DNA of 33,296 nt, from assembly GCA_017883185.1 (NCBI GenBank), contig JADGOB010000032.1, positions 1 through 33,296 of the forward strand, in the 5' to 3' direction. The stretch is from Acidobacteriota bacterium (GTDB taxonomy: Bacteria > Acidobacteriota > Vicinamibacteria > Vicinamibacterales > Fen-181). The position numbers and the translations under genes were made by a program. How positions within the stretch are numbered: the stretch's first letter is position 1; the number at the start of each line of letters is the position of its first letter. Of this stretch, positions 23,923 to 32,034 are shown piece after piece. The notes beneath the pieces are model-generated. The model was given only the letters and a program-made list of their open reading frames with translations, was not told where the DNA came from and did no database searches.

Positions 23923-25350
23923 TCACCAGTTCCTGTTGTAGATCTCCCGGATTTCCTCCGCGCCGACCTTCTCGTCCACGCTGCGCGCCCGGGCCGAGTC
24001 GAGCCAGCGCGAGTTGGGACGCCGACGCGCCACCCGGTGAATGTTCAGCAGGTGGTCGGTCGAGATGTTGTCGGTGCTCACGTTGCCCGCCTCGGTTCCG
24101 CAGGCCAGCGTGAGCGACGGGCGGAGCGTGTTGAACGTGCCGCCGATCGCGCCCTGGCTCGACGGCGTGTTCACCAGGATCCGGCCCGCGTTCATCATCG
24201 CGAAATCCTGGACCACCCGCTCGTCGTTCGCGTAGACGCCCACCGTGTGGCCCACGCCGCCCCAGTGGTTCAGCGCCTCGCACGTGTCGATCGCCTGCGG
24301 GTAGGTGTCCACCCGGTAGTACGCAAGCACGGGCGCGAGAATCTCGTACGACAGCGGGTAGTCTGGCCCGACGCCTTCCGGCTCGCCGATCAGGATTCGG
24401 GTGTGCTCGGGCACGGGGAACCCTGCGCGGTCGGCAATGAACCGGGCCGGCTGGCCGACCACCTCGGCCCGCATCCGCCTGCGCCCGACGTCCACGCATG
24501 CGGCGCCGAGAGCCTCCGTCTGCTGTGGCGTGCAGAAGTACGCGCCGCTCTTCTCCAGCAGCGGCCGCAGCTCGCGGTCCACGTCCGGCTCTACAACGAT
24601 GGCCTGCTCGCTGCCGCAGATCGTGCTGTTGTCGAACGTCTTCGAAAAGACGATGGAGCTGGCGGCCAGCGGCACGTCGGCCGAGCGGTGGACGTAGATC
24701 GGCACGTTGCCGGGGCCGACGCCGAGCGTGGGCGTGCCCGACTGCTGTGCCAGCCGCACGACCGATCTGGTGCCCGTCGCGAGGATGAGGGCCAGCTGAG
24801 GGTGCCGCAGGATGCGCTCGAAATAGTCGGACTGCGACCGGGAGATGCACTGGATGGCGTCGGCGGGCGCCCCGGCACGTTCGGCCGCCTCGGCCAGGAT
24901 CCGCGAGGTCTCGCGGATGCACTTCCGCGCGCCCCGGTGCGGGCTGAAGATCACCGGGTTGCGGGTCTTCATGCAGATCAGGGCCTTGAAGATCGTGGTG
25001 GACGTGGGGTTGGTCACCGGGATCGTCGCCAGGATCGGGCCCCGCGGCTGCGCGACCTCGCTGATTCCGCGGACCGGGTCGTGGCAGATCACGCCGACCG
25101 TCCGACGGGCGCGGATGTCCTCGTACACGAGGAGGCTCGCGTACGAGTTCTTGATCACCTTGTCCTCGAGGATCCCCATGCCGGTCTCCTCGAAGGCCTG
25201 TCGGGCCAGATCGACCCGCGCGTGCCACGCGGCCTGGTAGACCCCCTCGACGATCAGGTCCACCTGGGCTTGGTCGAATTGCCGAAAGGCCTGGGCGGCC
25301 ACTGTCGCCCTGCCGAGGAGGTCACCCGCGTATCGATCGATCGCGTCCAT
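23923..25350 (-). CDS. CoA-acylating aldehyde dehydrogenase (AdhE-N/EutE/SauS-like)
   Basis: The 475-residue enzyme should interconvert an aldehyde, CoA and NAD(P) with acyl-CoA. It resembles the N-terminal half of AdhE and related acylating dehydrogenases: RTVGVICHDPVRGISEVAQP, then GPILATIPVTNPTSTTIFKA, GVGPGNVPIYVHRSADVPLA, and the catalytic Cys245 in NSTICGSEQAIV. The iron-alcohol-dehydrogenase half of AdhE is absent. No shell-targeting N-terminal extension or microcompartment gene is present, so a EutE-type compartment role is not supported. Candidates are acetaldehyde or sulfoacetaldehyde dehydrogenase. It is divergent from the CoA-transferase/GNAT gene, across a 126-base spacer with an inverted repeat; together they suggest aldehyde to acyl-CoA to acid conversion. 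Confidence 0.88.
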   Translation of the reverse strand: MDAIDRYAGDLLGRATVAAQAFRQFDQAQVDLIVEGVYQAAWHARVDLARQAFEETGMGILEDKVIKNSYASLLVYEDIRARRTVGVICHDPVRGISEVAQPRGPILATIPVTNPTSTTIFKALICMKTRNPVIFSPHRGARKCIRETSRILAEAAERAGAPADAIQCISRSQSDYFERILRHPQLALILATGTRSVVRLAQQSGTPTLGVGPGNVPIYVHRSADVPLAASSIVFSKTFDNSTICGSEQAIVVEPDVDRELRPLLEKSGAYFCTPQQTEALGAACVDVGRRRMRAEVVGQPARFIADRAGFPVPEHTRILIGEPEGVGPDYPLSYEILAPVLAYYRVDTYPQAIDTCEALNHWGGVGHTVGVYANDERVVQDFAMMNAGRILVNTPSSQGAIGGTFNTLRPSLTLACGTEAGNVSTDNISTDHLLNIHRVARRRPNSRWLDSARARSVDEKVGAEEIREIYNRNW

Positions 25351-25393
25351 GTGTCACGCACGCCCTGCAATGGAGTCTGGCCACGCCACCATG

Positions 25394-25416
25394 TAGAATG
25401 AGGCCGCTTCATTCTA
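25394..25416. promoter_or_regulatory. Perfect inverted repeat in the divergent ALDH / CoA-transferase spacer
   Basis: TAGAATGA (25394-25401), seven bases, TCATTCTA (25409-25416). Each arm also offers a TAGAAT -10-like hexamer pointing outward. It could be a repressor operator or a pair of overlapping -10 boxes serving both genes. I see no clear -35 box on either side. Confidence 0.45.
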
Positions 25417-25476
25417 TCCGGTCTCGCCGTCGAGGCGCTTCGACGCCGCGACGAAGCGGCCACGGCGAATGACCCC

Positions 25477-27429
25477 ATGACGGCGACGCATTCCGAGCGA
25501 ACGTCTGCGTTCGCGAACAATGCGGGCGAGGAGCGTGCGATGAGCGTGCCAGGACTCGGCGAGCTCGACCGGCTGAAGGCGCAGTATCCGGACAAGTTCC
25601 TGCCGGAACACGAGGTGTTCGCGCATATCCGGCGCGGCGACCGGATCTTCCTCGGGACCGCGTGCGGCGAACCCCAGCACCTGGTCCAGGCGCTGACCGA
25701 CTACGTAAAGGCGCACCCCAAGGCGTTTTTCGACGCCGAGATTATCCAGGTCTGGACGCTCGGCGTGGCGCCTTACACCGACGAGCGCCTGAAGTCGAAC
25801 TTCCGGCTGAACGCCTTCTTCATCGGGAACAACACGCGCACGGCCATCAACGCCGGCCTCGCCGACTACACGCCGATCTTCCTGTCGCAGGTTCCCGACC
25901 TGTTCAACCGCCGGATCATCTCGATCGACATCGCGCTCATCCAGACGTCGCTGCCCGACCGCCACGGCTTCCTCAGCCTCGGCGTGGCGGTGGACATCGT
26001 GAAGGCAGCCGTCGGGTGCGCGTCGCTGGTCATCGCCCAGGTCAACCCGCAGATGCCGCGCGTCCAGGGCGACGGGTTCCTGCACATCAGCGACGTCGAC
26101 TACGTGATCCCGTTCGACGAGCCGCTGCTCGAATACCGCTCGAATGTCCCCGACGCCATGGCCACCCGCATCGGCCGCTACGTCGCGCGCATCGTCGAGG
26201 ACGGCGACACGGTCCAGGTGGGGTACGGCAGCGTGCCGAACGCGATCATGTCGGCGCTGGGCCGGAAGAAGCACCTGGGCGTGCACACCGAGCTGCTGAC
26301 CGACGGGCTGGTGGACCTGATCCGCCGGGGCGTGATCGACAACTCGCGCAAGACGATCAACCGCGGCAAGACGATCACGTCGTTCTGCATGGGCAGCCGC
26401 GACACGTACGACTTCATCGACGGGAACCCCACGATCGAGTTCAAGACGATCGACTACACGAACAGCCCGATCGTCATCGCGCAGCACGACAACATGTGCG
26501 CGATCAACAGCGTGCTGCAGATCGATCTGACCGGGCAGGCGACGGCCGAGTCGATCGGCCACTCGTTCTACAGCGGGATCGGCGGGCAGGCCGACTTCAT
26601 GCGCGGCGCCGTGCTGGCGAAGGGCGGGAAATCGATCCTGGTGCTCCAGTCCACGGCGCAGGACGGCAGCGTTTCGCGAATCGTGCCGTTCCTCCCGGAG
26701 GGCGCGGGCGTGACGCTGAACCGGGGCGACGTGCACTACGTGGTGACGGAGTACGGCATCGCCCACATCCACGGCAAGAACGTCAGGGAGCGCGCCATGG
26801 ACCTGATCGCCATCGCGCACCCGGCGTTCCGACACCAGTTGGTGGAGGAGGCGCGGCGACTCAATCTGGTCTACGGCGACCAGGAATTCGTGCCGGGCGA
26901 ACGCGGCGAGTACCCCGAGCACCACGAGACGCACAAGACGACGAAGAGGGGCCTGCCGTTGATGCTGCGGCCGGTGAAGATCAGCGACGAGCCGCTGCTG
27001 AAGGACTTCTTCTACTCGCTGTCGGACCAGAGCATGTACCGCCGCTTCATGACGCCGCGGCGCGACATGCCCCACGAGCGCCTGCAGGAATTCGTGGCTA
27101 TCGACTACACGCGCGGGATGGTGATCCTGGCGTGTCTGGACGAGGGCGCGCGGTCAGAGGTGGTGGGGCTGGCCGAGTACTACATCGAGGAGGACGGCCT
27201 GACGGCGAATGTCGCGTTCGCCGTAACCGACCGCTTCCAGAACAAGGGTGTGGGCACCGAGTTGCTGGCGCACCTGACGCAGATTGCGCGCAAGCAGGGG
27301 CTGCACGGCTTTACGGCCGAAGTGCTGCGCGAGAACGAGGCGATGCTGCGCGTGTTCGAGAAGATGAAGTTCCCGATCGAGACCAGCGTCGCCGGCGACG
27401 TCTACCGGCTGAAGATCTCGCTCAAGTAG
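25477..27429 (+). CDS. Acetyl-CoA hydrolase/transferase fused to a GNAT acetyltransferase domain
   Basis: The 650-residue protein has a two-lobed family I CoA-transferase of the acetyl-CoA hydrolase type (about 25-475) and a C-terminal GNAT domain (about 488-645). The transferase part shows VQVGYGSVPNAIMSAL, LGVHTELLTDGLVDLI, IDLTGQATAESIG, FYSGIGGQADFMRGA and YVVTEYGIAHIHGKN. The GNAT part shows LMLRPVKISDEPLL, the acetyl-CoA loop RFQNKGVGTELL and a typical ENEAMLRVFEKMKF end. A likely reading is acyl-CoA plus acetate exchange, or hydrolysis, with lysine acetylation by the GNAT domain acting on the same acetyl-CoA pool, by analogy with GNAT domains fused to acyl-CoA synthetases. A start at ATG 25540 (MSVPGLGEL) is possible. 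Confidence 0.9.
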   Translation: MTATHSERTSAFANNAGEERAMSVPGLGELDRLKAQYPDKFLPEHEVFAHIRRGDRIFLGTACGEPQHLVQALTDYVKAHPKAFFDAEIIQVWTLGVAPYTDERLKSNFRLNAFFIGNNTRTAINAGLADYTPIFLSQVPDLFNRRIISIDIALIQTSLPDRHGFLSLGVAVDIVKAAVGCASLVIAQVNPQMPRVQGDGFLHISDVDYVIPFDEPLLEYRSNVPDAMATRIGRYVARIVEDGDTVQVGYGSVPNAIMSALGRKKHLGVHTELLTDGLVDLIRRGVIDNSRKTINRGKTITSFCMGSRDTYDFIDGNPTIEFKTIDYTNSPIVIAQHDNMCAINSVLQIDLTGQATAESIGHSFYSGIGGQADFMRGAVLAKGGKSILVLQSTAQDGSVSRIVPFLPEGAGVTLNRGDVHYVVTEYGIAHIHGKNVRERAMDLIAIAHPAFRHQLVEEARRLNLVYGDQEFVPGERGEYPEHHETHKTTKRGLPLMLRPVKISDEPLLKDFFYSLSDQSMYRRFMTPRRDMPHERLQEFVAIDYTRGMVILACLDEGARSEVVGLAEYYIEEDGLTANVAFAVTDRFQNKGVGTELLAHLTQIARKQGLHGFTAEVLRENEAMLRVFEKMKFPIETSVAGDVYRLKISLK

Positions 27430-27594
27430 GGATCGGGGGCCCGGGGATCAGGGATCGGGGTTCGGGGGGCGGGGCCTCGAGTCCCGCCTCGCCGGCACAG
27501 CGCAGGTGGTTGTCGCGGCCGGCTCGGAGCTGGACGAGGAACTTCTCGAGTCGATGCCGCACGCGCAATGGCGCCGTAGCTTCAGCGGAGAAAA
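27430..27594. other. Spacer with G-rich low-complexity DNA, no gene seen
   Basis: The first ~45 bases are iterations of GGGATC/GGGG (27430-27475). The rest has no recognisable coding frame; short open frames on the minus strand do not resemble any family I know. Confidence 0.5.
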
Positions 27595-27620
27595 CCACTC
27601 CCGCTCTATTCCGGGAGTGG
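27595..27620. repeat. 26-bp palindrome, copy 1 (upstream of the serine hydrolase)
   Basis: Arms CCACTCCCG (27595-27603) and CGGGAGTGG (27612-27620) with a short loop. It differs at one base from the copy at 29188-29213, and both are preceded by GAAAA/CGAAA. The pair brackets the gene at 27676-29100. Confidence 0.85.
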
Positions 27621-27675
27621 CCGTGGGAGTGGTCGTACGCGTTGGCCGAAGCGCCGTAACGACGGGAGTTGACTG

Positions 27676-29100
27676 ATGGTGCCTGCATCCAGACCGATCA
27701 GAATCGCGTCGGCGGTCGTGTGTCTGCTTGTCGCACTCGTCGTCATTCGGCTAACCGCGGCCCAGGTTCAGGAGGGCACCAATCGGCGGATCGATGAGTT
27801 CGTCCGGGCGGAAATGGCACGGCAGCGCATACCCGGCGTGGCGATTGGCATCGTAGAGGGCGGGTCGGTGATGAAGGCGCAGGGGTACGGCCTCGCGAAC
27901 GTCGAGCACGACGTGCCCGTCACGCCCGACACGATCTTTCAGTCGGGTTCGCTCGGCAAACAGTTCACCTCCGCCGGCGTGATGCTGCAGGTGGAGGCGG
28001 GCAGGCTTGCCCTCTCCGATCAGATCACGAAGTTCTTTCCGGACGGGCCTGAGACCTGGCGTTCGATTACGGTCCGCCATCTCCTCACGCATACATCGGG
28101 GATACCGGACTACACCGACGGCACCTTCGACTACCGCAAGGACTACACCGAGGACGATCTCGCGAAGTGCGCGTACGCGCTGAAGCTCGAGTTTCCCGCC
28201 GGATCACGCTGGAACTACAGCAACACCGGGTACGTGCTCCTCGGCATCATCATCCACAAGGTATCGGGGAAGTTCTACGGCGATGTGCTCGGGGAATCGG
28301 TGTTCAAGCCCCTCGGCATGAAGACGACCCGCGTAATCACGGAGGCGGACATCGTCCCGCACCGGGCGGCAGGCTATCGACTCGTGAAAGGGGAGTTGAA
28401 GAACCAGGAATGGGTCGCACCGCTCCTGAATACGACGGCTGACGGGTCGCTCTACTTCTCGGTTCGGGATCTGATCGCATGGGACGCCGGCGTGCGCGGG
28501 CGTAAGGTCCTTCGCGAGGAGAGTTGGAAGCAGATCCTCGAACCGGTCCGGCTGACGAGTGGTCGCACCTATCCATACGGCTTCGGCTGGGCGGTCGAGG
28601 AACGCGGCGGCAAGCCGCTCCATCAGCACGGCGGCTCGTGGCAGGGGTTCAAGACAGAGTTTGCCCGCTTCCTCGGCGACGACCTGTCCGTCATTGTCCT
28701 GGCGAATCTCGCGCAGGCGGATCCCGCGGTGTTCTCCGATGGCATTGCGGCGATTCTGAATCCCACGCTTGCGGTGCCGGAGCCGAAGCCGATCGAGGAT
28801 CGCGAGCCGCGAGTGACCAGGACGGTTCTGCGGCTGCTCGACGATGTGCGCGATGGCAGGCTGTCGCCCGAGCAGTTCGCCTACGTGCGGGCTGGGTTCT
28901 TTCCTGACGCTCCGCGCCGTTACGCCGACGAGCTAAAGACCGCCGGTCCAGTCCAGCGGACGGTTCTGCTCGAGCGAAAGGAACTCGGTGACGACCGCGT
29001 CTATCTCTACCAACTGGTCTGCGCCAATCGAGCGCTGGTGCTCCGAATCGGGTTCGCGCCGGACGATCGCGTCGCCGTCTTCACGCTGCGCCGACAATGA
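27676..29100 (+). CDS. Exported serine hydrolase, class C beta-lactamase fold
   Basis: The 474-residue protein has an N-terminal hydrophobic segment (about 9-29) that is a signal peptide or anchor. The beta-lactamase/DD-peptidase-like domain (about 35-365) has the SxxK motif Ser92-Leu-Gly-Lys95, the HLLTHTSGIPDYT segment, the YxN motif Tyr181-Ser-Asn183 and the third motif HGGSWQG. Such proteins can be esterases, D-aminopeptidases or peptidoglycan enzymes; antibiotic hydrolysis cannot be assumed. About 100 further residues (from about 375) form a C-terminal domain like those that follow the hydrolase in many Acidobacteriota paralogues. The start at ATG 27676 has GGGAG upstream. Two near-identical palindromes bracket it, and it has no operon partners. 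Confidence 0.9.
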   Translation: MVPASRPIRIASAVVCLLVALVVIRLTAAQVQEGTNRRIDEFVRAEMARQRIPGVAIGIVEGGSVMKAQGYGLANVEHDVPVTPDTIFQSGSLGKQFTSAGVMLQVEAGRLALSDQITKFFPDGPETWRSITVRHLLTHTSGIPDYTDGTFDYRKDYTEDDLAKCAYALKLEFPAGSRWNYSNTGYVLLGIIIHKVSGKFYGDVLGESVFKPLGMKTTRVITEADIVPHRAAGYRLVKGELKNQEWVAPLLNTTADGSLYFSVRDLIAWDAGVRGRKVLREESWKQILEPVRLTSGRTYPYGFGWAVEERGGKPLHQHGGSWQGFKTEFARFLGDDLSVIVLANLAQADPAVFSDGIAAILNPTLAVPEPKPIEDREPRVTRTVLRLLDDVRDGRLSPEQFAYVRAGFFPDAPRRYADELKTAGPVQRTVLLERKELGDDRVYLYQLVCANRALVLRIGFAPDDRVAVFTLRRQ

Positions 29101-29187
29101 CGGTCGCCCTGAAGTCCTGAGAGCCTGTTCAGAAATGGCTGTAGTGTCATTCGGAAGGCGGAAGCCACGAGTGGTGGAGGGACGAAA

Positions 29188-29213
29188 CCACTCCCGCTCT
29201 ACTCCGGGAGTGG
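29188..29213. repeat. 26-bp palindrome, copy 2 (downstream of the serine hydrolase)
   Basis: Arms CCACTCCCG and CGGGAGTGG; one base different from copy 1 (CTCTACT in place of CTCTATT in the loop region). TTGTTT follows, so it might also act as a terminator for the serine hydrolase gene. Confidence 0.85.
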
Positions 29214-29220
29214 TTGTTTG

Positions 29221-29256
29221 GTAGGAGCGGATGCCTCCGCGAGGCATACCGCCCCT
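29221..29256. repeat. REP-like palindrome, GTAGGAGCGG type
   Basis: AGCGGATGCCTC (29226-29237), CGC, GAGGCATACCGC form an almost perfect stem (one bulge), with AGG/CCT beyond it. The GTAGGAGCG arm resembles those at 14767 and 20545. Confidence 0.75.
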
Positions 29257-29300
29257 GCTGACTAGCCCCTAGCGCCTCTTGCGTCGACGACGCCGATAGA

Positions 29301-29858
29301 TCAGCGCCAGAAGGGACGATTCGCGAACATCACGATGTGTCCCGTTGCGACCGGCGCGTCGACCACAACGGACCTGCCGGAAAGCGCCTGGCCGCCGACA
29401 AGTCCGCCGCTGAGCAGCATGTCATTCGGATCGGTCGGGAACCGCAGGATGACCCGCGGCCGCGCAACATCAGCTCCACCGCCCGCGCCTCCGCGCCCAC
29501 CGCCGGCTCCACCACGCCCGGCCAGCATCGCGCCGAGACCTTCGCCTCCGGCTTCAGCCCGGGCTGGCGGTGCACCGATCGTCGCAAGAGTCTCGGGGAC
29601 CGCGTTGGGCGTCAGGTTCATGCCGACGCCCGGAATCTGGGCGCGGCCGCCGCCGCCACCGCCGCCAAATCCCCCGCCGCCACCGCCGGCGTTGACGACC
29701 GGCACCTGGCTGAAGTAGACGGGAAGCTGATCCGCGTTGAAGCCATACGCGATCGGGCTCTTCCGATCGGCGAAGATGGCCTTGAGAACCGTGCCGCGGG
29801 CCCACAGGTCGGTCGGCGCCTCGATGGTGAAATCCGGCCTGATCGTCTCCCCTGCCGC
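29301..29858 (-). pseudogene. C-terminal fragment of an M14-like zinc carboxypeptidase
   Basis: The frame is open from just below a TGA at 29859-29861 to a TGA at 29301. It reads PDFTIEAPTDLWARGTVLKA, SPIAYGFNADQLPVYFSQ, a long Gly/Ala-rich insert, then LRFPTDPNDMLLSGGLVGGQ and GHIVMFANRPFWR. This matches the end part of large M14-like peptidases common in Acidobacteriota. The catalytic domain is missing upstream, where the sequence passes straight into intergenic repeats, and the last ~30 residues after FWR are replaced by unrelated DNA. There is no plausible start codon or ribosome site at its 5' end. The Gly-rich segments (about 29465-29520 and 29640-29695) may be late expansions. Confidence 0.7.
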
Positions 29859-29861
29859 TCA

Positions 29862-30003
29862 TCCCTTTGCCGACAGTCGCCGCGAGCGCCGTTCGACTTC
29901 GCTCACGGTCCCCTGAGCTTGCCGCCCCTCGACCCTGCTCCGGATGACTCTGAGCTCGCCGAAGGGCGCGAGCCATCCCACATCTCCCGGCGAGCCCGCA
30001 TGT
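29862..30003. repeat. Decayed repeat cluster between the M14-like fragment and acs
   Basis: GTTCGACTTCGCTCACGGTC (29891-29910), CCCTGAGCTTG (29911-29921) and CTGAGCTCGCCGAAGGGCG (29950-29968) are degenerate copies of the TTCGACAGGCTCA palindrome at 20447. I see no gene here. Confidence 0.6.
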
Positions 30004-30098
30004 TCCGACCCCCCTGCGTCAGGTCCGACCCTTCTGCGCCAGTCCCCGACCCCTCTGCGTCAGCTCCGACCCTTCTGCGTCAGCCCCCGACTCTTCAT
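30004..30098. repeat. 20-bp tandem repeat, locus 2 (inverted orientation)
   Basis: CCGAC recurs at 30005, 30025, 30046, 30066 and 30087, a 20-21 base period; each unit is a variant of the complement of GTCGGAACTGACGCAGAGGG. About five units are present. The end, CTCTTCATCGTC, matches the GATGA variant of locus 3. Confidence 0.85.
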
Positions 30099-30148
30099 CG
30101 TCCCGCCTTCGTCGTTCCGGCGACTTCGGCGTGGCGAGCAGTTCCCGA

Positions 30149-31864
30149 CTAATTGTCGTCCATCGTGCTGATGTCGCCCGTCGGCAGGCCCATCTCCTGG
30201 GCGCGCAGCACCCGGCGCAGGATCTTGCCGCTGCGCGTCTTCGGCACCTTGTCCACGAATGCGATCTCTTGCGGCATCGCCAGCGGCGACAGACGCTTGC
30301 GCACGTGGTTCATGATGCTCAGTTCGAGGTCCGCGCTCGGCGCGAAGCCCGGGCGGAGGGCCACGAAGACCTTCACCACTTCCATGTTCACCGGGTCCGG
30401 TTTGCCGATGGCGGCCGACTCCGCGACCGCTTCGTGCTCGAGCAGCGCGCTCTCGATCTCGAACGGCCCCACCAGGTGGCCGCCGGTGTTGATCACGTCG
30501 TCGTCGCGCCCGCAGAACCAGAAGTAGCCGTCGGCATCGAGGCTCGCCTGGTCGCCGCAGATGTACCACCCGTTCAGGAACTTGCCGTAGTAGGTGGCGG
30601 AGTTGTTCCAGTAGGTCCGCATCATGCTCGGCCACGGCGGACGGAGCGCGATCAGCCCGACGCGGCCCGGGCTCGTGATCGGCTCGCCGCTGCGCGGATC
30701 GACGATCGCCGCCTCGAGCGCCGGGAACGGCCGGCCCATGCTCCCGGGCTTCACCGGCATCCCCGGCAGGTTGGTGATCATGATCGAGCCGGTCTCGGTT
30801 TGCCAGAACGTGTCGTGGTAGTCGAGGCCGAACGCCTCGCGGCCCCACCGCACCGCCTCCGGGTTCAGCGGTTCCCCGACGCTGCACATGTGGCGCAGGC
30901 TGGAGTGATCGTGGCGTTTGACCGGGTCGAGGCCGTCCTTCATCAACATGCGGATCGCGGTCGGCGCCGTGTACCAGACGGTAATGCGGTGATTGTCGAT
31001 CGTCTGGTACCAGCGATCGCTCGAGAAGCCGGCGTCGACCACGACCTGCGTCACGCCAAGCGCCCACGGCCCGATGATGCCGTAGCTCGTCCCCGTCACC
31101 CAGCCGGGGTCCGCCGTGCACCAGTAGATGTCGTCGTCTTTCAGATCGAGGACGACCTTCGTCGTGAGGTACTGCGCGAAGATGCTGCCGTGGACGTGCA
31201 TCGCGCCCTTGGGCTTGCCGGTGGTGCCGCTGGTGTAGTGCAGCACGCTCGGCGTCTCGGGGTACGCGCGGAAGACGCTGAACGTCTCGAGGCGGTTGGC
31301 CAACATCGAGTAGGCCACCTCGCCGTCGCGCAGCGGACGGCCGTCCTCCTCGTGGTCGATCACGATGATCGTCTTCAGCGACGGGACCCGATCGCGCACG
31401 CGCCGCACCTTCCCGAGGTGCTTCCGCTGCGTGATGATGGCGACCGCTGCGCTGTCCTCCATGCGCGAGTGCAGCGCATCCTCTCCAAACGCCGAGAACA
31501 GCGGCTCGACGACCGCGCCAACCTTCAGGATGCCCATGAAGCCGATGTAGAGCTCGGGGACGCGATCGAGGAAGAGGCAGACGCGATCGAGGTTCCTGAT
31601 GCCAAGGCCGCGGAGGAATCCCGCCCACCCGTTGGTGAGCAGCATGAGATCGCGATAGGTGAAGCGCCGCAGCTCGCCCTCGTGGTTCTCGTGCACGAGC
31701 GCGAGCTTGTCGCCCCGGCCCGCCTCGACGTGCCGGTCGATGCAGGCGTGCGCGATGTTGATCGACGCGCCTTCGGTATGACCCAGCTCTCGTTCTGCGA
31801 CGTCCCAGGTGATGTCGTTCCGCAGTTGCTGATAGTCGAAGGCGCCGGACAACGTTGACTCCAT
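30149..31864 (-). CDS. acsA: Acetyl-CoA synthetase (AMP-forming)
   Basis: The 571-residue enzyme activates acetate (or a related short acid) with ATP and CoA through an acyl-adenylate. Motifs: the P-loop YTSGTTGKPKG, WCTADPGWVTGTSYGI, the substrate-pocket VWYTAPTAIRMLM, YHDTFWQTETGS, GWYICGD, and the C-terminal KTRSGKILRR with the lysine that is normally controlled by acetylation. It is shorter at the N-terminus than E. coli Acs (~650 residues), like many AcsA forms. The ATG at 31864 has GGAGG five bases before it; the frame stays open for 23 more codons without a better site. It is divergent from the alpha-oxoamine synthase gene at 32035. The GNAT-fused CoA-transferase nearby could be a source of lysine acetylation; this is only inference. 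Confidence 0.93.
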   Translation of the reverse strand: MESTLSGAFDYQQLRNDITWDVAERELGHTEGASINIAHACIDRHVEAGRGDKLALVHENHEGELRRFTYRDLMLLTNGWAGFLRGLGIRNLDRVCLFLDRVPELYIGFMGILKVGAVVEPLFSAFGEDALHSRMEDSAAVAIITQRKHLGKVRRVRDRVPSLKTIIVIDHEEDGRPLRDGEVAYSMLANRLETFSVFRAYPETPSVLHYTSGTTGKPKGAMHVHGSIFAQYLTTKVVLDLKDDDIYWCTADPGWVTGTSYGIIGPWALGVTQVVVDAGFSSDRWYQTIDNHRITVWYTAPTAIRMLMKDGLDPVKRHDHSSLRHMCSVGEPLNPEAVRWGREAFGLDYHDTFWQTETGSIMITNLPGMPVKPGSMGRPFPALEAAIVDPRSGEPITSPGRVGLIALRPPWPSMMRTYWNNSATYYGKFLNGWYICGDQASLDADGYFWFCGRDDDVINTGGHLVGPFEIESALLEHEAVAESAAIGKPDPVNMEVVKVFVALRPGFAPSADLELSIMNHVRKRLSPLAMPQEIAFVDKVPKTRSGKILRRVLRAQEMGLPTGDISTMDDN

Positions 31865-32020
31865 AGATGCCTCCAGGGATTCACCGCCGATGATGGGAAT
31901 CGCCGACATGGCCGCCGAGCGCTTGGCAAACACGGTGTCGTATCCAGCCTCGGGCCGCGAGGGGTAACCGGTGCGGCGCAGTCTAGCACAACAGAATGGC
32001 CCGTGGGCTCCGTTCGCGGC

Positions 32021-32026
32021 TATACT
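32021..32026 (+). promoter_or_regulatory. Possible -10 element, near-leaderless start
   Basis: TATACT lies eight bases before the ATG at 32035, so transcription from it would give an almost leaderless mRNA. No Shine-Dalgarno sequence is visible before this ATG, which is consistent. I see no convincing -35 box. Confidence 0.3.
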
Positions 32027-32034
32027 GCGGCCCG

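Noticed and set aside
30131-31858. Long plus-strand frame opposite acetyl-CoA synthetase
   Set aside because: Shadow frame; the minus-strand gene has all adenylation motifs and a GGAGG-led start.
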